From NCBI RefSeq assembly GCF_002257645.1, contig NZ_NQMO01000002.1, forward strand, positions 248,001 through 312,000: a DNA stretch of 64,000 nucleotides. The letters run 5' to 3'. The translations under genes and the position numbers were made by a program. Origin of the DNA: Paenibacillus sp. XY044 (GTDB taxonomy: Bacteria; Bacillota; Bacilli; Paenibacillales; Paenibacillaceae). A model generated the notes under the pieces. That model ran no database searches and had not been told where the DNA came from. It was given only the letters and a program-made list of their open reading frames with translations. Below are positions 1 through 8,898 of this stretch, one piece after another. How positions within the stretch are numbered: the stretch's first letter is position 1; each line of letters starts with the position of its first letter.

Positions 1-43
1 GGGCATCTCTCTAAACTCTCCTGCACAGTATGGCTTATTTCTA

Positions 44-158
44 GATAATAGAATCTATCGTTTTCAGCGAAGCTGAAGCATTCTATTATCGCAAGAAAAG
101 TTTCCGCTAAGCGCGGTCTGTCTTCTGTGGATTACTTCGATCATACTTTTCTTATTGT
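44..158. repeat. Structured intergenic repeat, copy A
   Basis: The first 150 bases hold no gene. Positions 44-54 and 80-90 form a perfect 11-bp stem around a loop. A block of about 65 bases (92-157) follows; it starts AAGAAAAG, ends TTTTCTT and is roughly 80% identical to 36796-36862. The upstream hairpin is also present in copy B (36753-36794), with different stem bases but preserved pairing. This points to conserved structure rather than coding. It lies just downstream of the minus-strand transporter gene. Confidence 0.7.
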
Positions 159-1063
159 ACCTCACGCGGGGCAGATTTCAATTCCGCGAGGATCATTCCG
201 GCAAAAATACAAATACATCCCAGCCCCGCCGCAGCGCCCAGCACCTCTCCGCCGAAGGTGACGCCCGTCAGTGCGGCAAAGACCGGTTCCATGGCGAAAA
301 TGACGGCCACCCGCGACGGGTTCGTATATTTCTGGCATACGGTCTGGATCCAAAAGGCAAATGCGCTGGTCGGTCCGATGGACACTAGGAGCGCCCAGAT
401 CACTTCCGGCTTCAGCAGATGATCTGTCACCTGCCCCAGCGGGCCCACATCCTCAAACAGCAGCGAAGAGAGGAGGCTGAGCAGTCCGACGACCGCCATC
501 TGCATCGCAGCCAGGGGCAGCGCGGAATAACGGGGCGCGAACACGCCCGTATACGCCACATGCAGAGCAAACGCCACCGCGCACAAAAAGATGAGAAAGT
601 CTCCTTTGTTCAGCGTAAGGGAGGTGCCGGCGAAGGCCAGCAGGTACAGTCCGGCGGCGGCCAGCAGCGCGCTGATCCACGTATAGCGGGAAATGGGGGT
701 TTTCAGCAGCAGAAGCGCCAGAAACGGAACAAATACGACGGACAAGCCGGTGATAAAACCGGCGTTCGAAGTGGTCGTGTACAGCAGTCCCACGGTTTGG
801 AAGGCATAACCCAGAAACAAAAAAAGGCCCAGCAGGCACGAATGGAGCAGCATCCTGCCGGAAATGTCCCGCCACTGGCTGCGGTAGAAGATCGTAATGA
901 TCAGGGCCAGCAGCACGGCCGCACCCAAGAAGCGGATGCCGTTGAAGGCCAGCGGAGGCAGGACCCGGACCGCATGCTGCACGATCAAAAAGGTACATCC
1001 CCACATCATCGCCACGATGAGCAGGCTGAGGTCGGCAATACGGGAGCGGTTCAATGAAGTCAT
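152..1063 (-). CDS. EamA-family (DMT) transporter
   Basis: A 303-residue integral membrane protein with about ten hydrophobic segments arranged as two EamA repeats. The first repeat starts at 'LLIVAMMWGCTFLIVQ' and the second follows the 'NKGDFLIFLCAVAFA' segment. Family members export amino acids, nucleotides or other metabolites, so the substrate cannot be named from sequence. The chosen ATG (1063) has AAAGGA immediately upstream, which is tight. A TTG at 1054 would have better spacing, and an upstream extension to 1105 looks unnatural. The gene stands alone, with YqkE divergent on the other side. Confidence 0.85.
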   Translation of the reverse strand: MTSLNRSRIADLSLLIVAMMWGCTFLIVQHAVRVLPPLAFNGIRFLGAAVLLALIITIFYRSQWRDISGRMLLHSCLLGLFLFLGYAFQTVGLLYTTTSNAGFITGLSVVFVPFLALLLLKTPISRYTWISALLAAAGLYLLAFAGTSLTLNKGDFLIFLCAVAFALHVAYTGVFAPRYSALPLAAMQMAVVGLLSLLSSLLFEDVGPLGQVTDHLLKPEVIWALLVSIGPTSAFAFWIQTVCQKYTNPSRVAVIFAMEPVFAALTGVTFGGEVLGAAAGLGCICIFAGMILAELKSAPREVQ

Positions 1064-1227
1064 TCCTTTCACGGTTCGTACGATCGGCCTGTGCATAACA
1101 GGCAAGCGACCAAATTGTAACGTAAAATAGGAGGGAGGACAAGGATCAAAAGGAGCACAAGGGCGGGTTCAGGCATGACGGAGCCTGGGAAACCTGCTAT
1201 AATGTGGGTGGAAACGGAGATGATACG

Positions 1228-1488
1228 ATGGCCAAGAAGAACCGAAACCAAGCCCCGAGCAAGCCACAGGTCTCGGACAAACCGGCGACGCTGAAGGATC
1301 TCCTGAGCAGCGAGGTGCTGGATAAGCTGAAGCAGCAGTCCAGTGAGCTGAAGGCGGAGCAGCAGAAGCAGAAAGAAGAGCAGGAGAAACAAGCGGCCGA
1401 AGCGCGCAAAGCGGAACAGAAGCGCCTGGAGAACAATTTTGAACATCTGCTGGAGAACAGCAGCATGGACTGGCGTAAATATAAATAA
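1228..1488 (+). CDS. yqkE: YqkE/DUF3886 family protein
   Basis: An 86-residue, highly charged protein. Residues about 20-75 are rich in K, E, Q and A with coiled-coil character ('LKAEQQKQKEEQEKQ'), and the end is 'SSMDWRKYK'. It matches the small Bacillales YqkE family of unknown function. The start is the ATG at 1228, behind GGAGATGATACG, rather than the in-frame upstream codon at 1204. A terminator follows. Confidence 0.8.
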   Translation: MAKKNRNQAPSKPQVSDKPATLKDLLSSEVLDKLKQQSSELKAEQQKQKEEQEKQAAEARKAEQKRLENNFEHLLENSSMDWRKYK

Positions 1489-1507
1489 GAAAATGATATC
1501 TTAGGAG

Positions 1508-1534
1508 AAAAGCTGCCGTTGCCGGCAGCTTTTT
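1508..1534. terminator. Rho-independent terminator, probably bidirectional
   Basis: The stem AAAGCTGCCG / CGGCAGCTTTTT lies between the convergent ends of yqkE and the minus-strand GNAT gene. Confidence 0.8.
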
Positions 1535-1540
1535 GTGTGC

Positions 1541-2005
1541 TTATTTTTCACCGTCCATTCCCAGCTTTTTTTCAAATAGGATGTAGTCCTGTCCGGGACC
1601 GGCATAATCTTTGGCTGTCGTCAGATTAAAGCCCATGCGGGCATGAAACTTCATCGAAGTTTCGTTCACGGTCGAGGTAATGCAGCGCACCGTATCGCAG
1701 CCGAGCTGAAGGACTTTTCCGAAAAAAAGCTCGTATAGCGTCCGGGCCGTGCCCTGCTTGCGGTAATCCGGATGGACGCCGACAAAATGGATATACGCTT
1801 CATTCGGATGCGTCTGGGACTGGAAACCGATCAGGAAGGCGACAAGCTCTCCATTCACTTTCTCTTCCATCACAAAGCTAGTCTTTTGAAAATGTTCGAA
1901 AAACAGCTTCGGCAGCAGATGCGTCATTTGGCGTCCGCCCCACCAGTCATTGACGACCGGGATCACGCGGTCATAGTCGGTCTCATGGATCGGTCTGATT
2001 TGCAT
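1541..2005 (-). CDS. GNAT-family N-acetyltransferase
   Basis: A 154-residue acetyltransferase. The acetyl-CoA binding motif A is visible at 'VHPDYRKQGTARTLYE' (about residues 90-105) and is followed by 'TSTVNETSMKFHARMGF'. The substrate is unknown. AGGTAAGG precedes the ATG at a suitable distance. It is a single gene, convergent with yqkE. Confidence 0.85.
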   Translation of the reverse strand: MQIRPIHETDYDRVIPVVNDWWGGRQMTHLLPKLFFEHFQKTSFVMEEKVNGELVAFLIGFQSQTHPNEAYIHFVGVHPDYRKQGTARTLYELFFGKVLQLGCDTVRCITSTVNETSMKFHARMGFNLTTAKDYAGPGQDYILFEKKLGMDGEK

Positions 2006-2113
2006 AAGAATACCTTACCTCCGTTCATTCTATCCGTCTGAGCTGAGCGGATCATCACCCGCCTGCAGGCTTTTGCAGCCGATTATACCATACGATGGGG
2101 AGGCTCAAGCGAC

Positions 2114-2153
2114 AAAAAAGAGAGGTCCATCGATATCATGGTACCTCTCTTTG
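2114..2153 (-). terminator. Terminator after lplJ
   Basis: The stem AAAGAGAGGT / ACCTCTCTTT is followed by a T run when read on the minus strand. It lies about 45 bases past the lplJ stop. Confidence 0.8.
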
Positions 2154-2195
2154 CTGTATGTCACGTTGTCCATTCGGACGAACACCGGAGCCGGA

Positions 2196-3197
2196 CTATT
2201 CTTCCAGGAAGATGAGCCCGATCAGGTCGTCCATCACGATGTTGCCGAAATAGTGCTTCACGTCGATGTCCGCGAGGGCTTCCCGGACTTCGGATTCTTC
2301 ATAACGCTTGCCGCGCAGACGGTCCTCGATATCCGCCACATCGCCTACACCGAAAAAGTCGCCGTAAATTTTGATGTCCTCGATACGTGCGTCTTTGATG
2401 TCCATCCGGATGTCGATGATGCCGACCGGGAATCGCTTCGTGTGCTTGACGTTGGACTGCGGAGACTGCCCGTAATTCCATTCCCAGTTCTGATACCGGT
2501 CCTTGGAAATTTGGTTGATCTTCTCCCAGTCGGCTTCAGTTAGCCGATACTGCGGCACCTCGTTTGCTTCCATGCCGAAAATATAACGGAGCAGCTCGGA
2601 GCGGAACTCCTCGATCGTCATCTTCTGGTTCATCAGCTCACTGATGTTGGCGACGCGGCTGCGCACGGATTTGGTGCTCTTCGACTTGAACTTCTCCGGA
2701 TTGGCATTCAGGGAAGCTTGAACGTCGTCCAGATTCAGGTTGAACATGAGCGTGCCGTGGCTGAACATCCGGCCCCGAGTCGAGAACTGGGCGTTACCGG
2801 AAATCTTCTGCTCGCCGACCTGCAGGTCGTTGCGTCCGCTCAGTTCCGCGTTTACGCCCATATGCTGCAGCGCGTCGATCACCGGCTGGGTAAACTTCAG
2901 GAAATTGTGGAACGATTCCCCGTCGTCCTTGGTTATGAAGCTGAAATTGAGGTTGCCGAGGTCGTGGTACACCGCACCGCCGCCGGAGAGCCGGCGAACG
3001 ACTTTGATATTCTGGTCTTTCACGTATTCCTGATTGATCTCCTCGATCGTGTTCTGATGTTTACCGATGATGATCGAAGGACGGTTAATGTAAAACAGCA
3101 GGTAGCTGTCGTCCATGGGCAGATGTTTGAGGGCGAATTCTTCAATCGCCAGATTGACGGCAGGGTCGGTAATTCCCTGGTTATCGATAAACAGCAT
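2196..3197 (-). CDS. lplJ: Lipoate-protein ligase
   Basis: A 333-residue LplA/LplJ-type ligase that activates lipoate with ATP and transfers it to lipoyl domains of 2-oxoacid dehydrogenases or GcvH. The lipoate/biotin ligase signature 'RRLSGGGAVYHDLGNLNF' (about 73-90) and the 'KISGNAQ...HGTLMFN' catalytic-lysine region are clear. The C-terminal accessory domain is complete ('RYQNWEWNYGQSP'). CGGAGG precedes the ATG. It has its own terminator and is divergent from cobD. Confidence 0.93.
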   Translation of the reverse strand: MLFIDNQGITDPAVNLAIEEFALKHLPMDDSYLLFYINRPSIIIGKHQNTIEEINQEYVKDQNIKVVRRLSGGGAVYHDLGNLNFSFITKDDGESFHNFLKFTQPVIDALQHMGVNAELSGRNDLQVGEQKISGNAQFSTRGRMFSHGTLMFNLNLDDVQASLNANPEKFKSKSTKSVRSRVANISELMNQKMTIEEFRSELLRYIFGMEANEVPQYRLTEADWEKINQISKDRYQNWEWNYGQSPQSNVKHTKRFPVGIIDIRMDIKDARIEDIKIYGDFFGVGDVADIEDRLRGKRYEESEVREALADIDVKHYFGNIVMDDLIGLIFLEE

Positions 3198-3369
3198 GTT
3201 TGATTCCTCCGTTAAAAGGCCTTAATTAATTCGTTTCCTTGTCTATTGTAAACCAATTGCGGACAAGAAACAAAAGCGAAAACCGAATTGACGCGCACCG
3301 AAATTTGGCGCAATAATGGGGTCATTCGTAAACGATTCAAGACAGAGAACTGCTGGGGGGATCATACAT

Positions 3370-4464
3370 ATGCTGGAACGATACGGACATGGCGGGGATC
3401 TGGAGAGCGCGTCGGAGTTGTACGGCGGCGACCCGGCGTCTTTCCTGGATTTCAGCGCCAATATCAATCCGCTGGGTCCGCCGGAGGGCGTCATGGCGAA
3501 GCTGGGACAGGTGCTGCCTTCTATCCTTCGCTACCCGGATCCGGGACACCGCCGCCTGAAATCGCTGCTGTCCCGCAAATTGGGCGTGGCGCCGGACAAC
3601 TTAAGCATCGGCAACGGCGCGGCGGAATCGATGGCACTGATACTGCTGGGGCTGGCGCCGTCCAAGGTCGGGATCGTGCAGCCCTGCTTCTCGGAGTACC
3701 GCCAGCTGTCGGAGCAGTTCGGCGCCGAAGTGCATGCCGTCTTCGGCAGCCGGGAGCGCGACTGGAGAGCGGAGGTCCCGGACATTGCCGGATTGATGAA
3801 GAAGGTGGACCTGCTCTTCCTGGGGCAGCCGAACAATCCGAATGGCGTGCAGTATCCGCTGGAAGAGATTCGGGAGTTGGCGGCCGAGGCGGAGCGTACC
3901 CGGACCTATTTCGTCGTTGACGAGGCGTTCATCGACTTCATTCCCGCCGGGCGGCGGATGACGCTGCTGCCGGAGCTGGAGCGGTTTCCGCGGACGATTC
4001 TGGTCCGCTCGATGACGAAGTTTTATGCCATTCCGGGCCTGCGGCTGGGCTATGCGGCCGCGCATCCGGACGTGATCCGGGCGTTGACGGGCAAGCAGGT
4101 GACGTGGAGCGTCAACGGCTTGGCCCTGCTCGCCGGCGAATTTTGCCTGGAGGGCGGCGAGGCGCATGAGCGCGAGACGCTCGAGCTGATTACCGCAGAG
4201 CGCGCCCGGATGACGCCTGGCCTGCGGGATCTGGGCTGCCGCGTGAGCGGCGGCGAAGCCAATTTTCTGCTCGCGGAGCTGCCGGCACCATGGAGTGCCG
4301 GGGAGCTGCAACGCGAGCTCGGGCTTCGCGGCGTCCTGATCCGCAGCTGCGCCATGTACCCGGGCCTGGGGCCGGGGCATGTGCGGTTTGCGGTGAAGGG
4401 AGCGGACGCCAACAAGCGGTTGCTGTCTGTGCTGGGCGACGTGCTCCTAAGCCGGGCGAAATGA
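3370..4464 (+). CDS. cobD: Threonine-phosphate decarboxylase (cobalamin side chain)
   Basis: A 364-residue class I/II PLP aminotransferase-fold enzyme. It would make (R)-1-amino-2-propanol phosphate from threonine phosphate for the nucleotide-loop linker of B12. 'RYPDPGHRRLKSLL', 'GNGAAESM', 'DEAFIDF' and the PLP-lysine segment 'SMTKFYAIPGLRLGY' are present. HisC is the obvious confusion, but the following cbiZ-cbiB genes favour CobD. The start is the ATG at 3370, preceded by GGGGG nine bases upstream. First gene of the plus-strand corrinoid salvage locus. Confidence 0.9.
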   Translation: MLERYGHGGDLESASELYGGDPASFLDFSANINPLGPPEGVMAKLGQVLPSILRYPDPGHRRLKSLLSRKLGVAPDNLSIGNGAAESMALILLGLAPSKVGIVQPCFSEYRQLSEQFGAEVHAVFGSRERDWRAEVPDIAGLMKKVDLLFLGQPNNPNGVQYPLEEIRELAAEAERTRTYFVVDEAFIDFIPAGRRMTLLPELERFPRTILVRSMTKFYAIPGLRLGYAAAHPDVIRALTGKQVTWSVNGLALLAGEFCLEGGEAHERETLELITAERARMTPGLRDLGCRVSGGEANFLLAELPAPWSAGELQRELGLRGVLIRSCAMYPGLGPGHVRFAVKGADANKRLLSVLGDVLLSRAK

Positions 4465-4612
4465 TCCGCATGTAAATGCAGGTTCTGCGCTACTAAAAGT
4501 CGGGGGAGTATGAGACTTGCGTAGGAAGGCGTTGGCGTGAGGTGCCTGCTGCATTTTCGGATCTGCGGATACTGCTTAACAAATACAAGATCGATATGGG
4601 GGATAAGAACCG

Positions 4613-5335
4613 ATGACGACACCATTTATGGACGGATTGCAGGATACTTACCGCTCCTCCGTGTGGCCGGGGCTCGTGCTGACGCGGAAAGAGCGGCACT
4701 TGCTGCTGGAGGCGCCGGAGATGCTGGACAGCCTCGGAAGCTCCATTCACGGGGGAGGCATGAGCAGGCTGCAGCGGGTGACGAATATTTATGTGGACCG
4801 GACGTATGACTGCAGCGATCCGGTGCGCGACGCGGAGGCGTGGCTCACGGCGTGGGGGTACCCGCTGGAGACGACGGCGGGGCTGCTGACGGCGGTCCAG
4901 CTCCGCCATGCGGCGGTGCATGAGGAGAAGAACGAGCAGGCCGCGGTGTTCTGCTGCACGACGGCGGGCGTATCCAATGCCGCCCGCGCGGGCTCGGAGC
5001 GGCGGACGTTCGCGGCCTATACGCCGGGAACGATCAACATCATGCTGGCCATCGACGGCCAGTTGACGAAGGCGGCCATGCTGAACGCCGTCATGACGGC
5101 GGTGGAAGCCAAGGCCGCGGCTCTGGCCGACCTGGACGTTCGCGACGCGGACAATGGGCTCACCGCAACAGGGACGACGACGGACGCCGTCGTACTCGGC
5201 GTGAGCCAAAGCACGGCTTACGCCGGGCTGCACCGCTATGCGGGCACTGCGACCGACCTCGGCGCGATGATCGGCCGCTCGGTGTACGGCACGGTGAAAG
5301 AAGGTCTGCTGGCGGCCTGGAGCGAGCGGAAATGA
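4613..5335 (+). CDS. cbiZ: Adenosylcobinamide amidohydrolase
   Basis: A 240-residue CbiZ-family protein that cleaves the aminopropanol side chain from (adenosyl)cobinamide to give cobyric acid. This lets salvaged corrinoids with a foreign lower ligand be remodelled. 'AVFCCTTAGVSNAARAG' and the Asn/Gly/Thr-rich 'TGTTTDAVVLGVS' are typical. It sits between cobD and cbiB and overlaps cbiB by four bases (ATGA). Together with the absence of corrin-ring genes, this marks a salvage rather than de novo pathway. Confidence 0.9.
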   Translation: MTTPFMDGLQDTYRSSVWPGLVLTRKERHLLLEAPEMLDSLGSSIHGGGMSRLQRVTNIYVDRTYDCSDPVRDAEAWLTAWGYPLETTAGLLTAVQLRHAAVHEEKNEQAAVFCCTTAGVSNAARAGSERRTFAAYTPGTINIMLAIDGQLTKAAMLNAVMTAVEAKAAALADLDVRDADNGLTATGTTTDAVVLGVSQSTAYAGLHRYAGTATDLGAMIGRSVYGTVKEGLLAAWSERK

Positions 5336-6306
5336 CCGCGGTTTGGATCCTTGCCGCGGCTTTCATCATCGATTGGGTCATCGGGGATCCCCGGTGGATT
5401 CCCCATCCGGTCATCGGCATGGGAAAGGTGGTCAAAAAGGTGGAGAACGCCATTCGGGCAAGGGTAACCCGACCGGCAGGACTAAAGAGAGCGGGGATAC
5501 TGCTCCCGATCATCGTGGCAGGCGGCTCCCTGCTGCTGACATGGCTTGTCCTCTGGGGGCTGCATAAGGTACATCCGTGGCTGGCTTGGGCGGTGGAGGC
5601 GGTGCTGATCGCGACGACGATCGCCGTCAAAGGGCTGAAAGATGCCGGCAAGGAAGTGCTCGGCCATCTGCGGCGCGGCGATTTGCCGGAGGCGAGGAAG
5701 TCGCTCGGCATGATCGTTGGCCGGGACACGGCTCACCTGGACGAGCCGGAGATTGTCCGGGGGACGGTTGAAACGGTGGCGGAAAATATCGTCGACGCCG
5801 TCGTCTCGCCGTTGTTCTACGCCATCATCGGGGGTGCACCGCTAGCGATGGCCTACCGGGCGGTGAACACGCTGGACTCCATGGTCGGCTACAAGAACGA
5901 CAAATATCTGCATCTCGGCTGGGCGTCAGCCCGTTTGGACGATATCGCCAACATCATTCCCGCCCGGATTACCGCGGGCATCGTGGTGCTGTCCGCTTGG
6001 CTGCTGCGGGTGGACGCCGCCCGAGCCTGGCGCACCGTGCGCCGGGACGCGCGCCGGCATCCGAGCCCGAACAGCGGCTTTCCCGAATCTGCGGTGGCGG
6101 GCGCACTCGGCATCCGGCTCGGCGGCGAGAACGTGTACCACGGCGTCGCCTCGTTCCGCGCCTACATGGGCGAGGCGCTGCGCCCGATGGAGGCCCGTGA
6201 CATCAGCATGACGATCCGGCTGCTCATCTCGGTATCGGTCATCTTCATTCTACTGGGCATCGCCGTGCTGTGGGCGGCAGGGGGCAGCTTATGGACGCTC
6301 CGGTGA
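5332..6306 (+). CDS. cbiB: Adenosylcobinamide-phosphate synthase
   Basis: A 324-residue integral membrane protein of the CbiB/CobD family that amidates adenosylcobyric acid with aminopropanol (phosphate). 'DWVIGDPRWIPHPVIGMG' at the N-terminus, 'VETVAENIVDAVVSPLFY', 'NTLDSMVGYKNDKY' and 'SPNSGFPESAVAGAL' are hallmark segments. It is translationally coupled to cbiZ (ATGA overlap) and overlaps the next gene. CobD supplies its aminopropanol-phosphate substrate. Confidence 0.93.
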   Translation: MTAVWILAAAFIIDWVIGDPRWIPHPVIGMGKVVKKVENAIRARVTRPAGLKRAGILLPIIVAGGSLLLTWLVLWGLHKVHPWLAWAVEAVLIATTIAVKGLKDAGKEVLGHLRRGDLPEARKSLGMIVGRDTAHLDEPEIVRGTVETVAENIVDAVVSPLFYAIIGGAPLAMAYRAVNTLDSMVGYKNDKYLHLGWASARLDDIANIIPARITAGIVVLSAWLLRVDAARAWRTVRRDARRHPSPNSGFPESAVAGALGIRLGGENVYHGVASFRAYMGEALRPMEARDISMTIRLLISVSVIFILLGIAVLWAAGGSLWTLR

Positions 6307-7076
6307 AACAAGCCGATCTGCTGCTGGTCCGGCATGGCACGACGCCGTGGAACCGGGAGAAACGGTATCTCGGGCATATGGATATCCCGCTCGACCTGGG
6401 TGGCAGGGGCGAGCTTGCGCCGCTTGCCCGGAAGTTAGCCGGGAAGGCGTTCAACGGCGTGTACTGCAGCGACCTGGCCCGATGCCGGGAGACGCTGGCG
6501 ATCGTTAGTCCGGCGTACGCAGACGCTGCGGTGTATGACCCGCGGCTGCGGGAAATGGACTTTGGCGCCTGGGAAGGGCATACCTATGAGCAGCTGCAGC
6601 ATCAGCCGCTTTACCGGCAGTGGATCGATTCGCCGCAGCAAGTGACCCCGCCGGGCGGGGAGGCATGGGCAGATTTTGCCGGGAGGATCGACGGGTTTAT
6701 CGGCAGCCTGCTGAAGGAAGTGGAAGGGACTTGCCGCAAAACCTTAGGGGCCGAAATCGGCAGCAGACAGTTACTTTCCGGATCGAAAGGGATTGAGATT
6801 GGCGGGGTGACACTTTCCGGATCGAAAGGAACCGATGACAGCGAGGTGATTCTTTCCCGGTCGGAAGGACCGGAAGGCACCGATCCCGAATTTCAGGTTC
6901 CGCCGGAGATGCTGATTGTCGCCCATGGCGGTGTTCTGCGGCAGCTCGCGGTTAGCCTTGTTCCCGGACTGTCCTTTTGGGACGTGCATGCTCAGCCTGG
7001 GAGTTTACTGCGGATCCGGCTGGGGTGCAGGGAAGAAACCGGCGGTTGGAGCGGTATCCTGCTGAATGATGCCTGA
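6291..7076 (+). CDS. cobC: Histidine phosphatase (CobC-like) with internal repeat insert
   Basis: A 261-residue histidine phosphatase. 'LLVRHGTTPWNREKRYLGH' carries the catalytic RHG, 'REMDFGAWEGHTYEQ' follows, and 'LIVAHGGVLRQLAV' holds the second His. In this operon it is the likely alpha-ribazole-5-phosphate phosphatase. Unusually, about 50 residues (about 155-205) between the two catalytic regions contain three 13-residue repeats (SGSKG / SGSKG / SRSEG) encoded by 39-bp units. The family has no such insert. It overlaps the end of cbiB. The start ATG at 6291 has a weak GGGGGC site. Confidence 0.83.
   Translation: MDAPVKQADLLLVRHGTTPWNREKRYLGHMDIPLDLGGRGELAPLARKLAGKAFNGVYCSDLARCRETLAIVSPAYADAAVYDPRLREMDFGAWEGHTYEQLQHQPLYRQWIDSPQQVTPPGGEAWADFAGRIDGFIGSLLKEVEGTCRKTLGAEIGSRQLLSGSKGIEIGGVTLSGSKGTDDSEVILSRSEGPEGTDPEFQVPPEMLIVAHGGVLRQLAVSLVPGLSFWDVHAQPGSLLRIRLGCREETGGWSGILLNDA
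6774..6890 (+). repeat. Three 39-bp palindrome-bearing tandem units inside cobC
   Basis: The 17-mer CTTTCCGGATCGAAAGG occurs at 6774 and 6813, and a diverged form CTTTCCCGGTCGGAAGG at 6852. The period is exactly 39 bp (13 codons), so the frame is kept. Each 17-mer is itself palindromic around CGGATC. Confidence 0.85.
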
Positions 7077-7329
7077 GCGATATAATCGGGCCAGCGGTCG
7101 TCAGCGACTGATCTCAGCCACACTCCGGACAACAGCAAGCGGCGAAACCGTTCAGTCTGCCAATCTACAGGGACGCGGTTCCCTATTCGTCCGTTCTCTC
7201 ATTTGGCCACGCCATCGGGCACACGTTCGGACATGCGTTCGGCACGTGGCCGGACACAAAAATTCCATTGTAACCCACAAGCTTTTCCCCTATAATCAGG
7301 ACAAAAGAAGCATGGCCAGGATAATTGAA

Positions 7330-7530
7330 TAGGAGTGCTTGTGAGGTCCCGAAAGCCGTCTGCCGTGTCAGGCGAGCGTCGATTCGGGTGAAAAGGGAAG
7401 CCGGTGCAACTCCGGCACGGTCCCGCCACTGTAAACAGGTATGTCCCCGGGAAGCCACTGTTCCGCCGCTATAGCGGGATGGGAAGGCGGGGACGATCTT
7501 ACCCAGCCTGTAAGTCAGGAGACCTGCCTC
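7330..7530 (+). promoter_or_regulatory. Cobalamin (AdoCbl) riboswitch
   Basis: The conserved core is obvious: GCCGGTGCAACTCCGGCAC followed by GGTCCCGCCACTGTAA (about 7398-7436), and the B12 box AGTCAGGAGACCTGCC at 7513-7528. The stretch 7077-7330 upstream shows no gene. The switch lies upstream of the btuFCD transporter genes, so B12 should repress uptake. Confidence 0.95.
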
Positions 7531-7689
7531 ATAAGAAGAAATGACGGTCCTTCGAGGAAAGGATTACGTTTTCACGTGCCTTTGCACGCATGTTCGCGGC
7601 AGCTCAAGCAAGCATTCGTTTGATCCCGCAGCATGCTAAGGCACACCGGTCCATCGCGGCGCGCCGCGGGATGTCCGTGCAGACGTAAT

Positions 7690-7726
7690 CCCTGATTCTT
7701 GATCGAACAAGAGTCAGGGTTTTTTA
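7690..7726 (+). terminator. Riboswitch expression-platform terminator
   Basis: A CCCTGA/TCAGGG stem-loop followed by TTTTTT lies between the cobalamin riboswitch and btuF. The linker 7531-7689 is GC-rich, with potential antiterminator pairing but no ORF of note. Termination here when B12 is bound would shut down btuFCD and possibly downstream cob genes. Confidence 0.85.
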
Positions 7727-7884
7727 GTTGAAAAGAATGGAGCGGCAGGCGCCATATATCTGCTCAAGGGGAGCAGAGACGCCCGAGCCTCCTAAATTTC
7801 CGTCAGGTTTATTCCGTTTTCGTATACCGGTCAGGCCTCTTTTGTGAATATCATTCAACAGACAAAGAGGGAGAGAACGAAATC

Positions 7885-8898
7885 ATGAACGTAACGTTGA
7901 AACGCTGGTCCACGGGCCTCGCGGCGCTGCTGCTTGCCTTATCGCTGAGCGCCTGCGGCGCCAAGAACGAAGACAGCTCCGCCTCGCAGCAGCCTGCTGC
8001 CCAAACGGAGCAAAGCACGGATAACAGCTCGTCGCAGACAAAGACAGACGAACTGAAGACAACCTATCCGCTGACCATTCAGGATGCGACCGGAGAGTCC
8101 TTTACCTTCAAGGAAGCGCCGAAGCATATCATCTCGGTATCTCCGGCCGAAACGGAAGCGCTCTTCGCGATCGGGCTGGACAGCGAGATCGTTGGGGTGT
8201 CCGATTATGACGATTATCCGGAAGCGGCCAAGTCCAAGGCGAAAATGGGCGGTATCACCAAGCCGAACGAGGAAGCGATCATTGCGGCCCAGCCGGACAT
8301 CGTGTTCACGGGCATTTCGATGAGCAAGGAAGCGGTGACGAAGCTGCGCGACCTCGGCATTCAGATTTTCAAAACCGATCCGAAAACGGTCGATGACGTT
8401 ATCAAAAATATCGAAACCTACGGCCTTATCACCGACCATCAAGCGGAAGCGAAAGCGGTGGTCGACAAGATGAAGCAGGAGGAAAACGAAGTTACCGAAG
8501 CGGTAAAATCGCTGACGCCGGAGCAGAAGAAAAAGGTATACATCGAATTTTCCCCGGGTTGGACGGTCGGCAAGGGCGAGTTTATGGATGAGCTGATCAC
8601 CCTGGCCGGCGGCGTGAACGTTGCTGCGGACACAGAAGGCTGGAGCGAAATCAGCGAAGAGAAAATCATCAAGGACAATCCGGACGTGATTCTGTATGCA
8701 AACAGCGTCATCGACGAGAAGACGAAGAAAAGCCTTGGCGACATCATTAAAGGCCGCAGCGGCTGGGACCAGATTACAGCCGTGAGGAACGATGCGGTCA
8801 TCGGTCTTGACGACAATCTGCTGAGCCGTCCGGGTCCGCGCGTCACGCAGGGCCTGAAGGAAGTGGCGAAAGCCATTTATCCGGACCTGTTTAAGTAA
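7885..8898 (+). CDS. btuF: Cobalamin ABC transporter substrate-binding lipoprotein
   Basis: A 337-residue periplasmic-binding-protein fold lipoprotein. The signal peptide ends in lipobox LSAC (Cys about residue 24) and is followed by a Ser/Gln-rich linker and a PeripBP_2 domain ('HIISVSPAETEALFAIGLDSEIVGVSDYDDYP'). The family also binds siderophores, but the upstream B12 riboswitch and the cob genes on both sides argue for corrinoids. It is followed directly by the permease gene (stop and start overlap by one base). Confidence 0.92.
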   Translation: MNVTLKRWSTGLAALLLALSLSACGAKNEDSSASQQPAAQTEQSTDNSSSQTKTDELKTTYPLTIQDATGESFTFKEAPKHIISVSPAETEALFAIGLDSEIVGVSDYDDYPEAAKSKAKMGGITKPNEEAIIAAQPDIVFTGISMSKEAVTKLRDLGIQIFKTDPKTVDDVIKNIETYGLITDHQAEAKAVVDKMKQEENEVTEAVKSLTPEQKKKVYIEFSPGWTVGKGEFMDELITLAGGVNVAADTEGWSEISEEKIIKDNPDVILYANSVIDEKTKKSLGDIIKGRSGWDQITAVRNDAVIGLDDNLLSRPGPRVTQGLKEVAKAIYPDLFK

